Position numbers and translations under genes: made by a program. Shown piece after piece: positions 55,201-62,577 of a DNA stretch of 64,000 nucleotides. The notes beneath the pieces were generated by a model. The model was given only the letters and a program-made list of their open reading frames with translations, was not told where the DNA came from and made no database searches. Numbering within the stretch: position 1 is the first letter of the stretch; every line of letters starts with the position of its first letter. Source of the stretch: Methyloversatilis sp. (GTDB lineage: Bacteria; Pseudomonadota; Gammaproteobacteria; Burkholderiales; Rhodocyclaceae); contig NZ_JAUYNV010000050.1 in NCBI RefSeq assembly GCF_030698125.1, forward strand, positions 95,157 through 159,156, in the 5' to 3' direction.

Positions 55201-55661
55201 GCACGGGCGGCACGAGCATGAGCGGCAAGCGCGGCTGGTACATGGATCTGCAGTCGCCGACGGCCGGTGCCGAAGGCGAGCGCATCATCAATCCGCCGGT
55301 ACTGGGCGCCACAACCTTGTTTGTCAGCACGCTGATTCCGAGCAGCAACCCGTGCGAGCCCGGCGGCCGCGGTTGGGTGCTGGGGGTGAATCCCTTCACC
55401 GGCGGCCGGCAGGATTTCGATGTGTTCGATTTCACGCGCAATGGCGTCGTCGACGCCGGTGACCAGGTGACGCACACCGAAGGCAACACCAGCCGCCGCG
55501 TCGTCGGCAGTGGCTACAGCACGGACAGTCTGCCCGGCAGCCCGCTGCAGATCGGCAAGCAACAGATCGTCGGCGGCTCGGACGGCACCGCACGCTCGCG
55601 CGTGGTGTCCGACGGCTTGCGCGCCGGCCGGGTGTCCTGGAAAGAAATCATCGGAGACTGA
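52272..55661 (+). CDS. pilY1: Type IV pilus tip adhesin PilY1 (cluster 2)
   Basis: The 1129-residue protein starts at the ATG overlapping pilX; a signal peptide runs to about residue 29 (STPARA). The MIDAS motif DDSGS is at ~53-57 and the calcium loop DVDRDGDFD near residue 838, followed by 'YAGDLLGNLWKFD'. The C-terminal propeller ('[13 protein letters not shown]', 'GTQGRGGKTVYALDV') parallels cluster 1, but the N-terminal half and the tail differ, so the two tips may bind different surfaces. Confidence 0.91.
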   Translation: MITMHRMLAGLLVAAAQFATLLASTPARAVVDIADAPLVVGSAVAPNLMFLLDDSGSMQWEVMPDENLYFSIYLFPFPASVYGGLSYTAQIPTFDDNNIHNFFGRSPDNNAVFYNPQTDYRPWLRHTGVSFGNVDPAAAPYNPAHATRGTLNLTAEQTRSAFWFRNTTNTNQNSASYACGPPCNQTFRPITFYIYRGNGSRVSAANYTKYQIRGTRAYRRDPVTAGEVEITSFTWPDGTTRTVAEETQNFANWFSYYRSRILTARAGASIAFGQLGENFRVGFRTINGSGEFLIPTNGGFTGSNRETWFQRLLETNIDPAGTPLRTALNWAGNYYETRTGDDDPWRQTGYANPLTCRQSFTILTTDGYWSDAFAQNAIGNSDGTEARPYRDTHSNTLADVAMHYYKRDLRTGIANNVPTSARDSANWQHMVTFGLSLGVSGTLDPATDLPALTAGTKSWPDPANSSPAKLDDLWHATINGRGAFVNAADPQQFTDGLSAVLTDISERVASTGNVTATSTSLTSNTLLFQSRFVGGSWTGDLVATRINTDGTLATTPSWKASEHIPAAASRSIFTWSGTAGITFQWANLSAAQRTAIGTSATLDYLRGATTAEARNGGTLRNRTSVLGDIVNSLPAYVGAVTDLRLERFSWTGAGTYQAHRTAVASRREMVYVAANDGMLHAFDARTGEERFAYIPTGAFSTMKLLANPEYVHKFMNDGSPVVAEVYFSGAWRTVLIGTQGRGGKTVYALDVTNPDSFGANKVLWEYTHADLGQTVGNPVIARMNDGNWAVVIGNGYNSTNARAVLLVLDIANGALVQRIDTLQGSSTSPNGLAAAEGVDVDRDGDFDYFYAGDLLGNLWKFDVSNSNPAQWRSGYGTDAAPQPLFTARSSTNAVQPITGGVSIGFNPADRKLWIYFGTGRYLATSDPGSMATQTWYGVNDTGSRIGSRSNLAQRVILQEGSTAQGDNYRVISRPGDSTGGTSMSGKRGWYMDLQSPTAGAEGERIINPPVLGATTLFVSTLIPSSNPCEPGGRGWVLGVNPFTGGRQDFDVFDFTRNGVVDAGDQVTHTEGNTSRRVVGSGYSTDSLPGSPLQIGKQQIVGGSDGTARSRVVSDGLRAGRVSWKEIIGD

Positions 55662-55663
55662 AC

Positions 55664-56011
55664 ATGAAAACGCCCATCCATCACGCCATCGCCGCAGTGC
55701 TGTGTGCCGCCGCCACGCTGCCCCTGCATGCGGCCGAGCCGCTGCACCCGTTGTCGAATCCGTCGCTGTATGAACAGCAGGGCTACGTCAGCAGCATCGA
55801 TACCGCCACCGGCGCCATGACGATCAATGGCAAGCGCTACAAGGGAAACGCCAACACCGTCATCTTCATCGTCGATAAACAGGGTCGGCTTGGCAAAGGC
55901 CGGACGCTTGCCGACATCCCGCCCAACACGCCGGTCAGTTTCGCCACCAGCGCCGACGGTACCGTCACCCAGGTACTGGTCGGCAACGGCATCATGCCGA
56001 TGGGGCAGTAG
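55664..56011 (+). CDS. Small exported protein at the end of pilin cluster 2
   Basis: The 115-residue protein has a signal peptide (MKTPIHHAIAAVLCAAATLPLHA, residues 1-23). The mature part is beta-rich: 'GYVSSIDTATGAMTINGKRYKG' and 'FATSADGTVTQVLVGNG', as in small OB-fold-like periplasmic domains. It lies 2 bases after pilY1, in the slot that pilE takes in cluster 1, so it is very likely part of the operon. Family not recognised; a role in pilus tip assembly is inference from position. Confidence 0.7.
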   Translation: MKTPIHHAIAAVLCAAATLPLHAAEPLHPLSNPSLYEQQGYVSSIDTATGAMTINGKRYKGNANTVIFIVDKQGRLGKGRTLADIPPNTPVSFATSADGTVTQVLVGNGIMPMGQ

Positions 56012-56023
56012 TTCTCGTTTGCT

Positions 56024-57634
56024 TCAGTGACTGGCAAACATCAGACCCGCATGTTCGCGCATCGCGTGGAACTTGATCTTGGTCCATTTTTCCTGCGCCA
56101 CCCGCAGTTCGGCATTCATCGTCGCCAGAAAGGCCGGCGCGTCGACCGCGTCGTAGGCAATGCGGTGCGCGTTGGCATCAATGAACCGCTTCAGCTCGCG
56201 TTCGTCGTCGCAGGTCACCCAGCGCGCCATGCTGTAGCGGGTGCCTTCAAGGCGCGCATCGACGCCGTATTCCGCCTTGAGCCGGTGGATCACCACTTCG
56301 AATTGCAGCTGGCCGACCGCGCCCAGCAACAGGCTGCCGCCGGCCAGCGGGCGGAATACCTGGATGGCACCTTCTTCACCCAGTTGCTCAAGACCTGAAC
56401 GTAACTGCTTGGTTCTCAATGGATCTCGTATTTCCACGCCCTGGAATAATTCGGGTGCGAAGAAGGGCAGGCCGGTGAATTGCAGCGTTTCGCCTTCGGT
56501 CAGCGTGTCGCCCAGCTGCAAGGTGCCGTGGTTCGGAATGCCGATGATGTCGCCGGCGTAGGCTTCTTCCAGCAGCTCGCGCCGCTGCGACAGGAAGGTG
56601 ACCACGTTGTTCGGCCGGATTTCCTTGCCGTTGCGGCTGACCTTGAGCTTCATGCCGCGCTGGAAGTGACCGGAGCACACGCGCACGAAGGCAATGCGGT
56701 CACGGTGCGACGGATCCATATTGGCCTGGATCTTGAAGACGACGCCGGTCAGCTTCGCTTCGTTCGGCTCGACCCGGCGCTGGATGGCCGGGCGGGCGCC
56801 GGGCGGCGGCGCCAGTTCGACCAGCGCGTCCAGCACCTCCTTGACGCCGAAGTTGTTGATCGCCGAACCGAAGAACACCGGTGTCTGCCGGCCGGCCAGA
56901 AATTCCGCCTCGTCGAACGGCGGTGCGGCATCGCGCACCAGGTCGATCTCGTGCTGCGCGGTGTCCAGCTGCATCGGATAGCGCTTCGCGATTTCCGGGT
57001 TGTCCAGGCCCTGCAATGTTTCTTCCTTGCCCGAAATACGGTCTTCACCCGCGCGGAACACGCGCATGCGGTCGGCGTGCATTTCATACACGCCGGCGAA
57101 TTCCTTGCCCATGCCGAGCGGCCAGGTGAAGGGCGCGACGTCCATGCCCAGCGTGCGTTCCAGTTCGTCGATCAGGTCGAGCGGCGCGCGCACTTCGCGG
57201 TCCATCTTGTTGATGAAGGTGATGATGGGCGTATTGCGCGCGCGGCACACCTCAAGCAGACGCAGCGTCTGCGCTTCGACGCCGTTGGCGGCGTCGATCA
57301 CCATCAGTGCGGCATCCACTGCGGTGAGCACGCGATAGGTGTCTTCCGAGAAGTCGCGGTGGCCCGGCGTGTCGAGCAGGTTGACGACGCAGTCGCGGTA
57401 CTCCATCTGCATCACTGAACTGGCCACCGAAATGCCGCGCTGCTTCTCGATTTCCATCCAGTCCGACGTGGCATGACGCGCCGCCTTGCGCGCCTTCACA
57501 CTGCCGGCGATCTGGATCGCGCCGGCGAACAGCAGCAGTTTCTCGGTCAGCGTGGTCTTGCCCGCGTCCGGGTGGGAAATGATGGCAAAGGTCCTTCTTC
57601 GCCCTACCTGCTCTGCGATCAGACCTTCTGACAT
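56024..57634 (-). CDS. prfC: Peptide chain release factor 3
   Basis: The ATG at 57634 (MSEGLIAEQVGRRRTFAIISHPDAGKTT) gives 536 aa, close to the usual ~529; an ATG at 57661 adds 9 residues. G1 'SHPDAGKTT', G3 'DTPGHRDF' and G4 'NKMD' are intact, with EF-G-like domains after. RF3 is the GTPase that recycles RF1 and RF2 from the ribosome. It ends 12 bases from the convergent small exported gene. Confidence 0.94.
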   Translation of the reverse strand: MSEGLIAEQVGRRRTFAIISHPDAGKTTLTEKLLLFAGAIQIAGSVKARKAARHATSDWMEIEKQRGISVASSVMQMEYRDCVVNLLDTPGHRDFSEDTYRVLTAVDAALMVIDAANGVEAQTLRLLEVCRARNTPIITFINKMDREVRAPLDLIDELERTLGMDVAPFTWPLGMGKEFAGVYEMHADRMRVFRAGEDRISGKEETLQGLDNPEIAKRYPMQLDTAQHEIDLVRDAAPPFDEAEFLAGRQTPVFFGSAINNFGVKEVLDALVELAPPPGARPAIQRRVEPNEAKLTGVVFKIQANMDPSHRDRIAFVRVCSGHFQRGMKLKVSRNGKEIRPNNVVTFLSQRRELLEEAYAGDIIGIPNHGTLQLGDTLTEGETLQFTGLPFFAPELFQGVEIRDPLRTKQLRSGLEQLGEEGAIQVFRPLAGGSLLLGAVGQLQFEVVIHRLKAEYGVDARLEGTRYSMARWVTCDDERELKRFIDANAHRIAYDAVDAPAFLATMNAELRVAQEKWTKIKFHAMREHAGLMFASH

Positions 57635-57757
57635 CTCGACTCTTTCCCCGCTGGTACGCATTCCAGAATGTGCCCATAGCCTTGCACATCGCCTCTTCGT
57701 CGCCGCTGGCGGGCTTTTCGGCCACCAGCGGTATAGACTTTAGCATTAATCGTCTTT

Positions 57758-57792
57758 CAAGAGCATTTTATACGGCTTAAAATGCTCTTGAG
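57758..57792. promoter_or_regulatory. Perfect 14-bp inverted repeat upstream of hipB-like gene
   Basis: TCAAGAGCATTTTA (57758-57771), a 7-base spacer TACGGCT, and TAAAATGCTCTTGA (57779-57792) are exact inverted repeats. The site lies 73 bases before the HipB-like gene and ~120 bases before prfC on the other strand, in an A/T-rich island. It looks like an operator for a dimeric regulator such as HipB. It lacks a T-run, so it is not a normal terminator. Confidence 0.65.
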
Positions 57793-57864
57793 GGCTTGCT
57801 CATTCGAGCTCGCCCCGATCAGCATGATATCCGATGGTTGAAGTGCCCTTCGTATCGATGACTT

Positions 57865-58206
57865 ATGACCGCCCGGAACAAGCTGCTGGCCGCACCGCCT
57901 TATCCCGTCGAACAGACGCTCAAGCGTCTGGGCGCGAACCTGCGCACGGCGCGCCTGCGGCGGAACCTGACGATCGAAGACGTGGCCGAGAAGATCGGTA
58001 CAGGCGTGCGTGCTGTTGCCGACGCGGAGCACGGCAAGGCATCGACGGGAATTGCCGTCTATGCGGCGATGCTGTGGGCGCTCGATCTTCTGGGCCATAT
58101 GGACGATGTTGCAACGCCGGAAAAGGACGAGGAAGGCCAGGCTCTCGCCTTGTCCCGCGAACGGGCCAGAGCGCGGCCTGACCGAAGCCCGGATGGCGAT
58201 TTCTAG
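57865..58206 (+). CDS. HipB-like XRE-family regulator/antitoxin
   Basis: The 113-residue protein has a helix-turn-helix (LGANLRTARLRRNLTIEDVAEKIGTGVRAVADAEHGKAS, read in parts) and a C-terminal 'TPEKDEEGQALALSRERARA', the tail seen in HipB-type antitoxins. It would bind DNA and neutralise a HipA kinase. Unusually, the HipA-like gene is not downstream in an operon but converges on it (29 bases between stops). It is preceded by the strong palindrome at 57758. Confidence 0.78.
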   Translation: MTARNKLLAAPPYPVEQTLKRLGANLRTARLRRNLTIEDVAEKIGTGVRAVADAEHGKASTGIAVYAAMLWALDLLGHMDDVATPEKDEEGQALALSRERARARPDRSPDGDF

Positions 58207-58234
58207 GACAGGCGCCTAGGCGCGGCAAGCCCGG

Positions 58235-60079
58235 TCACGCGAACGTGGCAATCCGTTCCCGGCAGATCTCGAGCGTTCGGGTGACAGCAGCCTCACCGGA
58301 CGGCCCGTAGCCGGGAAGCTTGGGCAACGCGATCACGGCAACGGCAGCCCGCATCCGGTCCAGAACGTCGTCGATAGCGGCGTTGGTGTCCGACGCACGA
58401 AGTCCTGCTATCGCAGCGACCGCGAGGAAGTCGGCACGCTTGAGTCGTTCGTCCTTGCCGTTGAGCTTCAGCGCCATACGGTCGTGTTCGAGGCGGGGAA
58501 AGACGCGGGTGGTCAGCATGTCGTAGACGGGCGCCAAGCGAACGCTGCGGAAGGCCGGATCGCCGGGTTCGGCGATCTTCAGAACGGCCATGTTCTTGAG
58601 GTGCATGTCGCCGTCCGCGATGAGCCAGGCGAACACGACGCGCTTCATCAGAATCAGGAGGTCCTCGTCGGGCAACGTGGACAGGCCCCTGAGGGCGCGT
58701 GCCACACGCTCGATGGTGCCGTCGTACTTGGCCTTTGGCGAGAGATCGAGCACCGAGCACAGGTCTTCCATCGCCAGCAGGCGCTTGTCGTTCGCACCCG
58801 TGCGAATGTCGAACCGCTCGACGAGAAGAGCGGGAGGCATCTCATCGGGCATCGCAATCAGTGCCGTCGCCGGAACAACGAACCCGACCTCCCTCGCCAA
58901 AGTCAGGCCGACCCATTCGACCAGCGGCAAGGCCTCGAAGCCACTGGTCCCGGCGGGCTTCAGGATGTGCGTGAACGGCGTACCTGTGCTTGGCGAAAGC
59001 CTGCCGTCCGGGTCGAGCGTCATCGGTGCCTTGATCTGCACGCCCGAGAGGCGCGGCATATCGGTGCGGTCGTAGATCGTGGCGAGATTGCGTTCGAAGT
59101 CCTGCTCCATCGTGCTGCGAACGGGCCCGGCATAGGTGCCTGTGAACACACCGGCCGCTGTATGGGCGGCGAGCGTCGTCGCGAGCATATCGAGCGGCAG
59201 CGTGGCAAGCTCATCCGCGTTCTCTGCCACCGTGATGTTGGACATGTAGCGCCTGCCCGAGCGAAGCATGGCCCGCTCGTCGCGGTCGTGCAAGACGCTC
59301 TCCAGCCAGCCTTCCGGCAGCAGAGAGACCATGAAGGGCGGCAACCTGCCTGGCATTGTCTGGCGGATGACTGGCGGTATGGGAGCGCCGCTGTCTGCCT
59401 GCGACCATCGCCATTCGAAACCATCGTGAACGAGGGTGCCAATCGGCAGGCCGTGCCACGCCACGGTCAAGGCGAACGCGGCCTCGTTGCGCGCGGGCGC
59501 AATGGAGGGGCCGCGCAGCAAGAATCTTTCGGCTCCCTCGCCCTCGCGGTACCAGTCGTTTTCTCGGGCCAGCGCCCACACGGCATCACTCGCGGCCTTC
59601 GAGCCGCCGTACTCCTCGACAAGGCGGGCGGCGATGGCCTCGCGTGTCGCTGCATCGATGGACGCGGCATGTTCGCTGCGCAGGCGAAAGGCTTCCAGAA
59701 ACCTCTGACGGATCGAAGACACGTTGACGGCGAACTCGCCCAGGCTGTCGGCAACGGCGGCGGAAGCGAGAGAGGGCTTCGCGGGAGCCTTGTTCTGAAC
59801 GATTTCCAGCGCCCGGATGCGGGTGCGCTGTACGCGCGGCCCGGTCAGGTAGAGGCGACCATCGCGGGTCGGCCCCAGCAGAACGGCGCTGACTGCCGAG
59901 AGGTAAGCATTGGGATAGAGGTAACGGCCGATGCGGACGGCGTGGGCGAGAACGGTTCGATCGATGTCGTCGGCGGCATCGACATAGATGCCACGCATCA
60001 ATTGTACGAGCTTGCCCGTCCCGGCCAGATAGTGGCTGCGGGTCTTGTCGATGCTCTCGCCGACGAGATGAAGCGGCAT
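58235..60079 (-). CDS. HipA-family kinase with long N-terminal (AbiEi-like) extension
   Basis: The 614-residue protein is ~170 residues longer than classical HipA (~440 aa). The HipA fold starts near residue 200 ('VAWHGLPIGTLVHDG', 'LPPFMVSLLPEGW'). The G-loop motif SGVQIK is at ~345, catalytic 'DGDMHLKN' at ~488 and 'APVYDM' at ~515, so Ser/Thr kinase activity is probably intact. Residues 1-90 ('TRSHYLAGTGKLVQLMRGIYVDA') resemble AbiEi/winged-helix regulators. A GGGAAGG site precedes the ATG and lies inside a palindrome. The gene converges on the hipB-like gene and diverges from the GTPase gene. Confidence 0.8.
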   Translation of the reverse strand: MPLHLVGESIDKTRSHYLAGTGKLVQLMRGIYVDAADDIDRTVLAHAVRIGRYLYPNAYLSAVSAVLLGPTRDGRLYLTGPRVQRTRIRALEIVQNKAPAKPSLASAAVADSLGEFAVNVSSIRQRFLEAFRLRSEHAASIDAATREAIAARLVEEYGGSKAASDAVWALARENDWYREGEGAERFLLRGPSIAPARNEAAFALTVAWHGLPIGTLVHDGFEWRWSQADSGAPIPPVIRQTMPGRLPPFMVSLLPEGWLESVLHDRDERAMLRSGRRYMSNITVAENADELATLPLDMLATTLAAHTAAGVFTGTYAGPVRSTMEQDFERNLATIYDRTDMPRLSGVQIKAPMTLDPDGRLSPSTGTPFTHILKPAGTSGFEALPLVEWVGLTLAREVGFVVPATALIAMPDEMPPALLVERFDIRTGANDKRLLAMEDLCSVLDLSPKAKYDGTIERVARALRGLSTLPDEDLLILMKRVVFAWLIADGDMHLKNMAVLKIAEPGDPAFRSVRLAPVYDMLTTRVFPRLEHDRMALKLNGKDERLKRADFLAVAAIAGLRASDTNAAIDDVLDRMRAAVAVIALPKLPGYGPSGEAAVTRTLEICRERIATFA

Positions 60080-60084
60080 TGTCG

Positions 60085-60182
60085 CTAACCTTCCCGTGTT
60101 TCAGATACGGGAAAGTTAGCGTCCGGAGAGCAGCCAAGCAAGAGAAATCCAACTTTTCCGGTTTTCAGATACGTAAAAGTTG
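60085..60182. promoter_or_regulatory. Two related palindromic operator-like sites
   Basis: Site 1 (60085-60119) is CTAACCTTCCCGT-N9-ACGGGAAAGTTAG, with 12 of 13 positions paired. Site 2 (60150-60182) has CAACTTTTCCGG-N9-ACGTAAAAGTTG, 10 of 12 paired. Both share the 9-base spacer core TTTCAGAT, so they are two copies of one site. They occupy the gap between divergent hipA-like and GTPase genes; site 1 ends 6 bases before the hipA ATG and covers its ribosome binding site. A half-site recurs at the GTPase promoter. Confidence 0.7.
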
Positions 60183-60217
60183 TACTTATCGTTGTTCCCG
60201 CGTTGTACCAAAAAATG

Positions 60218-60254
60218 TTGACGCCAGGAGATCAGGTCGCTATATTTACGTATC
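60218..60254 (+). promoter_or_regulatory. Sigma-70-type promoter of the GTPase-Shedu operon with overlapping half-site
   Basis: TTGACG (60218-60223), a 17-base spacer and TATATT (60241-60246) form a near-consensus sigma-70 promoter ~37 bases before the GTPase start. The half-site TTTACGTATC (60245-60254) is the exact reverse complement of GATACGTAAA in site 2 and covers the -10 and start region, so bound repressor would block transcription. Confidence 0.65.
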
Positions 60255-60283
60255 GGAACAACCCCGGAACAACGGAGAATGCG

Positions 60284-62521
60284 ATGAGCGACAACTTCTA
60301 CTCTGCGAGCCTGAGCAGGACGCAAGGGCGCAACACTTGGGCCGTCATCTTCCGGCACCCGAAGCGGACGGACCCCACCACAGGCAAGGAAGGCCTGCGG
60401 GTCCGGCAAAGCCTCAAGACGGACAACGAACAGGAAGCGGCGACGCTGCGCGACCAGATGAACGCGCTGCTGGCGAGCCCGCAGCTCTGGGACCTCGGCG
60501 CGCGCGAGCATGCCCTCGGCCTGTTCGATCCGCGCATCGTCGATATCTTCTTCTACAAGCTCGAAGGCGGTGAGACCGACTTCCTCGGCCTGCGTGACGG
60601 CGTGATCGCGCTTCCGTCGTCGCAGTCAAGCGACTATCGGCGTGCCCTCTTTCTCGGCACCACAGGGGCCGGAAAGACAACGCTCCTGCGACAGCTCATG
60701 GGCACCGACCCGCTGAAAGAGCGGTTCCCCTCGACCTCGACGGCCAAGACCACAGTTCACGAAACCGAAGTGATTCTGCAAGAGGGGTCGTACTGCGCCG
60801 TCGTCACGTTCTTCCCGATGGAAGACGTGCGCGAGCATCTGAAGGAATGCGTATCCGCCGCCGTGCTCGCGGCATATCGGAGCGAGTCCGACTCCGACCA
60901 GATGCGCCGCCTGCTGACGCATGTTAATCAGCGCTTCCGCTTCAATTACGTCCTCGGCAACGGTCCGGTCAAGGACACGAGCGACTTCGATGATGACGGC
61001 AACGGCGACATCGACGCCGAAAGCGGCGACCTCCTGAAGCGCACGAACGACGTGCTGTCGTCGGCGCTGGCCTTGGTCAAGGAAATCGCAGCGCGCTACG
61101 GCGAATCGCTCCGCACGGAACTGAACGCAGCCGACGAGAAGGACCAACGCGTCATCGACGAGCTGTTCGAGGAAGAGCTCGACAACCGGACGCGCGACGA
61201 CGAGGCCTTTCAGCAGGTCGTCGATGCCGTCATGGACGAGATCGAAGAACGGTTTGCGCTCCTGCCCGACGGCAAGCTTCAGAAGACGAAGGTGGGCTGG
61301 CCTCTGACGTGGACGTGGGAGACCGGGGATCGCGATGCCTTTATCGCGTCGATTTCCCGGTTCGCTTCGAACTACGCGCCGCTCTTTGGCACCCTGCTGA
61401 CACCGCTGGTCAACGGCGTTCGGGTGTCCGGCCCGTTCTACCCGGCGTGGCCGAACGACAAGCCGAAGCTCGTGCTCCTCGACGGTGAAGGCCTCGGCCA
61501 TACGCCGCGCTCGATGTCCACGATCTCGACGACGCTCTCGAAGCGCATCGACATGGTCGATGCCGTCATCCTGGTGGACAACGCGACGCAGCCCATGCTG
61601 GCGGCGCCCGTCGCCGCGATGAAGGAGCTCGTCTCTTCGGGGAATTCGGCCAAGCTGATCTTCGCGTTCACGCACTTCGACAAGGTCAGCGGCGACAACC
61701 TGCCGAACCCTTCGGCCCGCTCCCAGCACGTTCTGGCATCGGCAGAAAACGTGCTCTCCGCCATCGGCGAAGACCTCGGCCCGTTCGCCGAAAGGGCGCT
61801 GCGTGCGCGCCTGAAAACCTCGCGGGTCTTCCTCGCGGACCTCGATCAAAAGCTGGACGTTGAATCGAAGGACGGAAAGCGGACGGCCAGCCAGCTCGGC
61901 AAGCTGCTGGAAATGATCGACGGCATCGTCGAGCGTCCGAAGCCGATTGACTCGCGCCCGATCTACGACCGAATGAACCTTGTGCTTGCGGTCGAACGCG
62001 CGGCCGAAAGCTTCCACAACGGGTGGCGGCCCCGCCTCGGCCTCTCGGTCAAGCACGGCATGGAAAAAGAGCATTGGACGCGCATCAAGGCCCTCAGCCG
62101 CCGCTTTGCGATGGGGTCTGACGAGTACGACACCCTGCGTCCAGTCGCCGACCTGAAGCAGCAGCTTCAGCAGCGTCTCTATGTTCTGCTCCAGAACCCC
62201 GTGGCCTGGAACGGTCCCGAGCCGACAGACGACGACAAGCAACACATCTTCGATGCCATCGCCGAAGACCTGAGCCGCCGCCTGCTTGAACTCGCGTCGC
62301 GGCGGGTGAAATCCGAGCGCATGAGTGAATGGCGCAGCGCCTATGACGAATCGGGCCCGCGCTCGACGTTCCGGCGCGCCAAGCTGATCGCCGAGCGGGT
62401 CTATGACCTGGCGGCCCCGGTGCCGGACGTAACGCCGTCGCCGGACCGGAACGCGTTCCTGCAAGACGTGGCAACCGTGACGAGGGAATCGGTGGAGCTG
62501 GTCGGGGCGACACTGCGTTGA
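60284..62521 (+). CDS. Large P-loop GTPase-like protein, partner of a Shedu nuclease
   Basis: The ATG at 60284 follows AACGGAG and gives 745 aa; an upstream extension to 60203 would run through the promoter and is rejected. Walker A/G1 'GTTGAGKTT' is at residues ~125-133. A candidate G3 'LLDGEGLGH' occurs at ~399 and a G4-like 'THFDK' at ~463, so a dynamin- or septin-like GTPase is likely, although the exact family is not recognised. An acidic insert (DDDGNGDIDAESGD) precedes a long helical region. Residues 10-50 ('TWAVIFRHP', 'VRQSLKTDNEQEA') vaguely recall integrase arm domains. The next gene, a Shedu nuclease, starts 57 bases on. Confidence 0.75.
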   Translation: MSDNFYSASLSRTQGRNTWAVIFRHPKRTDPTTGKEGLRVRQSLKTDNEQEAATLRDQMNALLASPQLWDLGAREHALGLFDPRIVDIFFYKLEGGETDFLGLRDGVIALPSSQSSDYRRALFLGTTGAGKTTLLRQLMGTDPLKERFPSTSTAKTTVHETEVILQEGSYCAVVTFFPMEDVREHLKECVSAAVLAAYRSESDSDQMRRLLTHVNQRFRFNYVLGNGPVKDTSDFDDDGNGDIDAESGDLLKRTNDVLSSALALVKEIAARYGESLRTELNAADEKDQRVIDELFEEELDNRTRDDEAFQQVVDAVMDEIEERFALLPDGKLQKTKVGWPLTWTWETGDRDAFIASISRFASNYAPLFGTLLTPLVNGVRVSGPFYPAWPNDKPKLVLLDGEGLGHTPRSMSTISTTLSKRIDMVDAVILVDNATQPMLAAPVAAMKELVSSGNSAKLIFAFTHFDKVSGDNLPNPSARSQHVLASAENVLSAIGEDLGPFAERALRARLKTSRVFLADLDQKLDVESKDGKRTASQLGKLLEMIDGIVERPKPIDSRPIYDRMNLVLAVERAAESFHNGWRPRLGLSVKHGMEKEHWTRIKALSRRFAMGSDEYDTLRPVADLKQQLQQRLYVLLQNPVAWNGPEPTDDDKQHIFDAIAEDLSRRLLELASRRVKSERMSEWRSAYDESGPRSTFRRAKLIAERVYDLAAPVPDVTPSPDRNAFLQDVATVTRESVELVGATLR

Positions 62522-62577
62522 GCCGCGAGACGAGGCATAACGGGACAACGGAAATCAAGACGGGGAAGGCAATATCC

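Noticed and set aside
58484..60088. 534-codon open frame antisense to the HipA-like gene
   Set aside because: Shadow of the HipA-like gene, whose kinase motifs are intact; the antisense product has no recognisable domains.
60626..62548. 640-codon open frame antisense to the GTPase gene
   Set aside because: The plus-strand gene has a promoter, ribosome binding site and nucleotide-binding motifs; the antisense frame has none.
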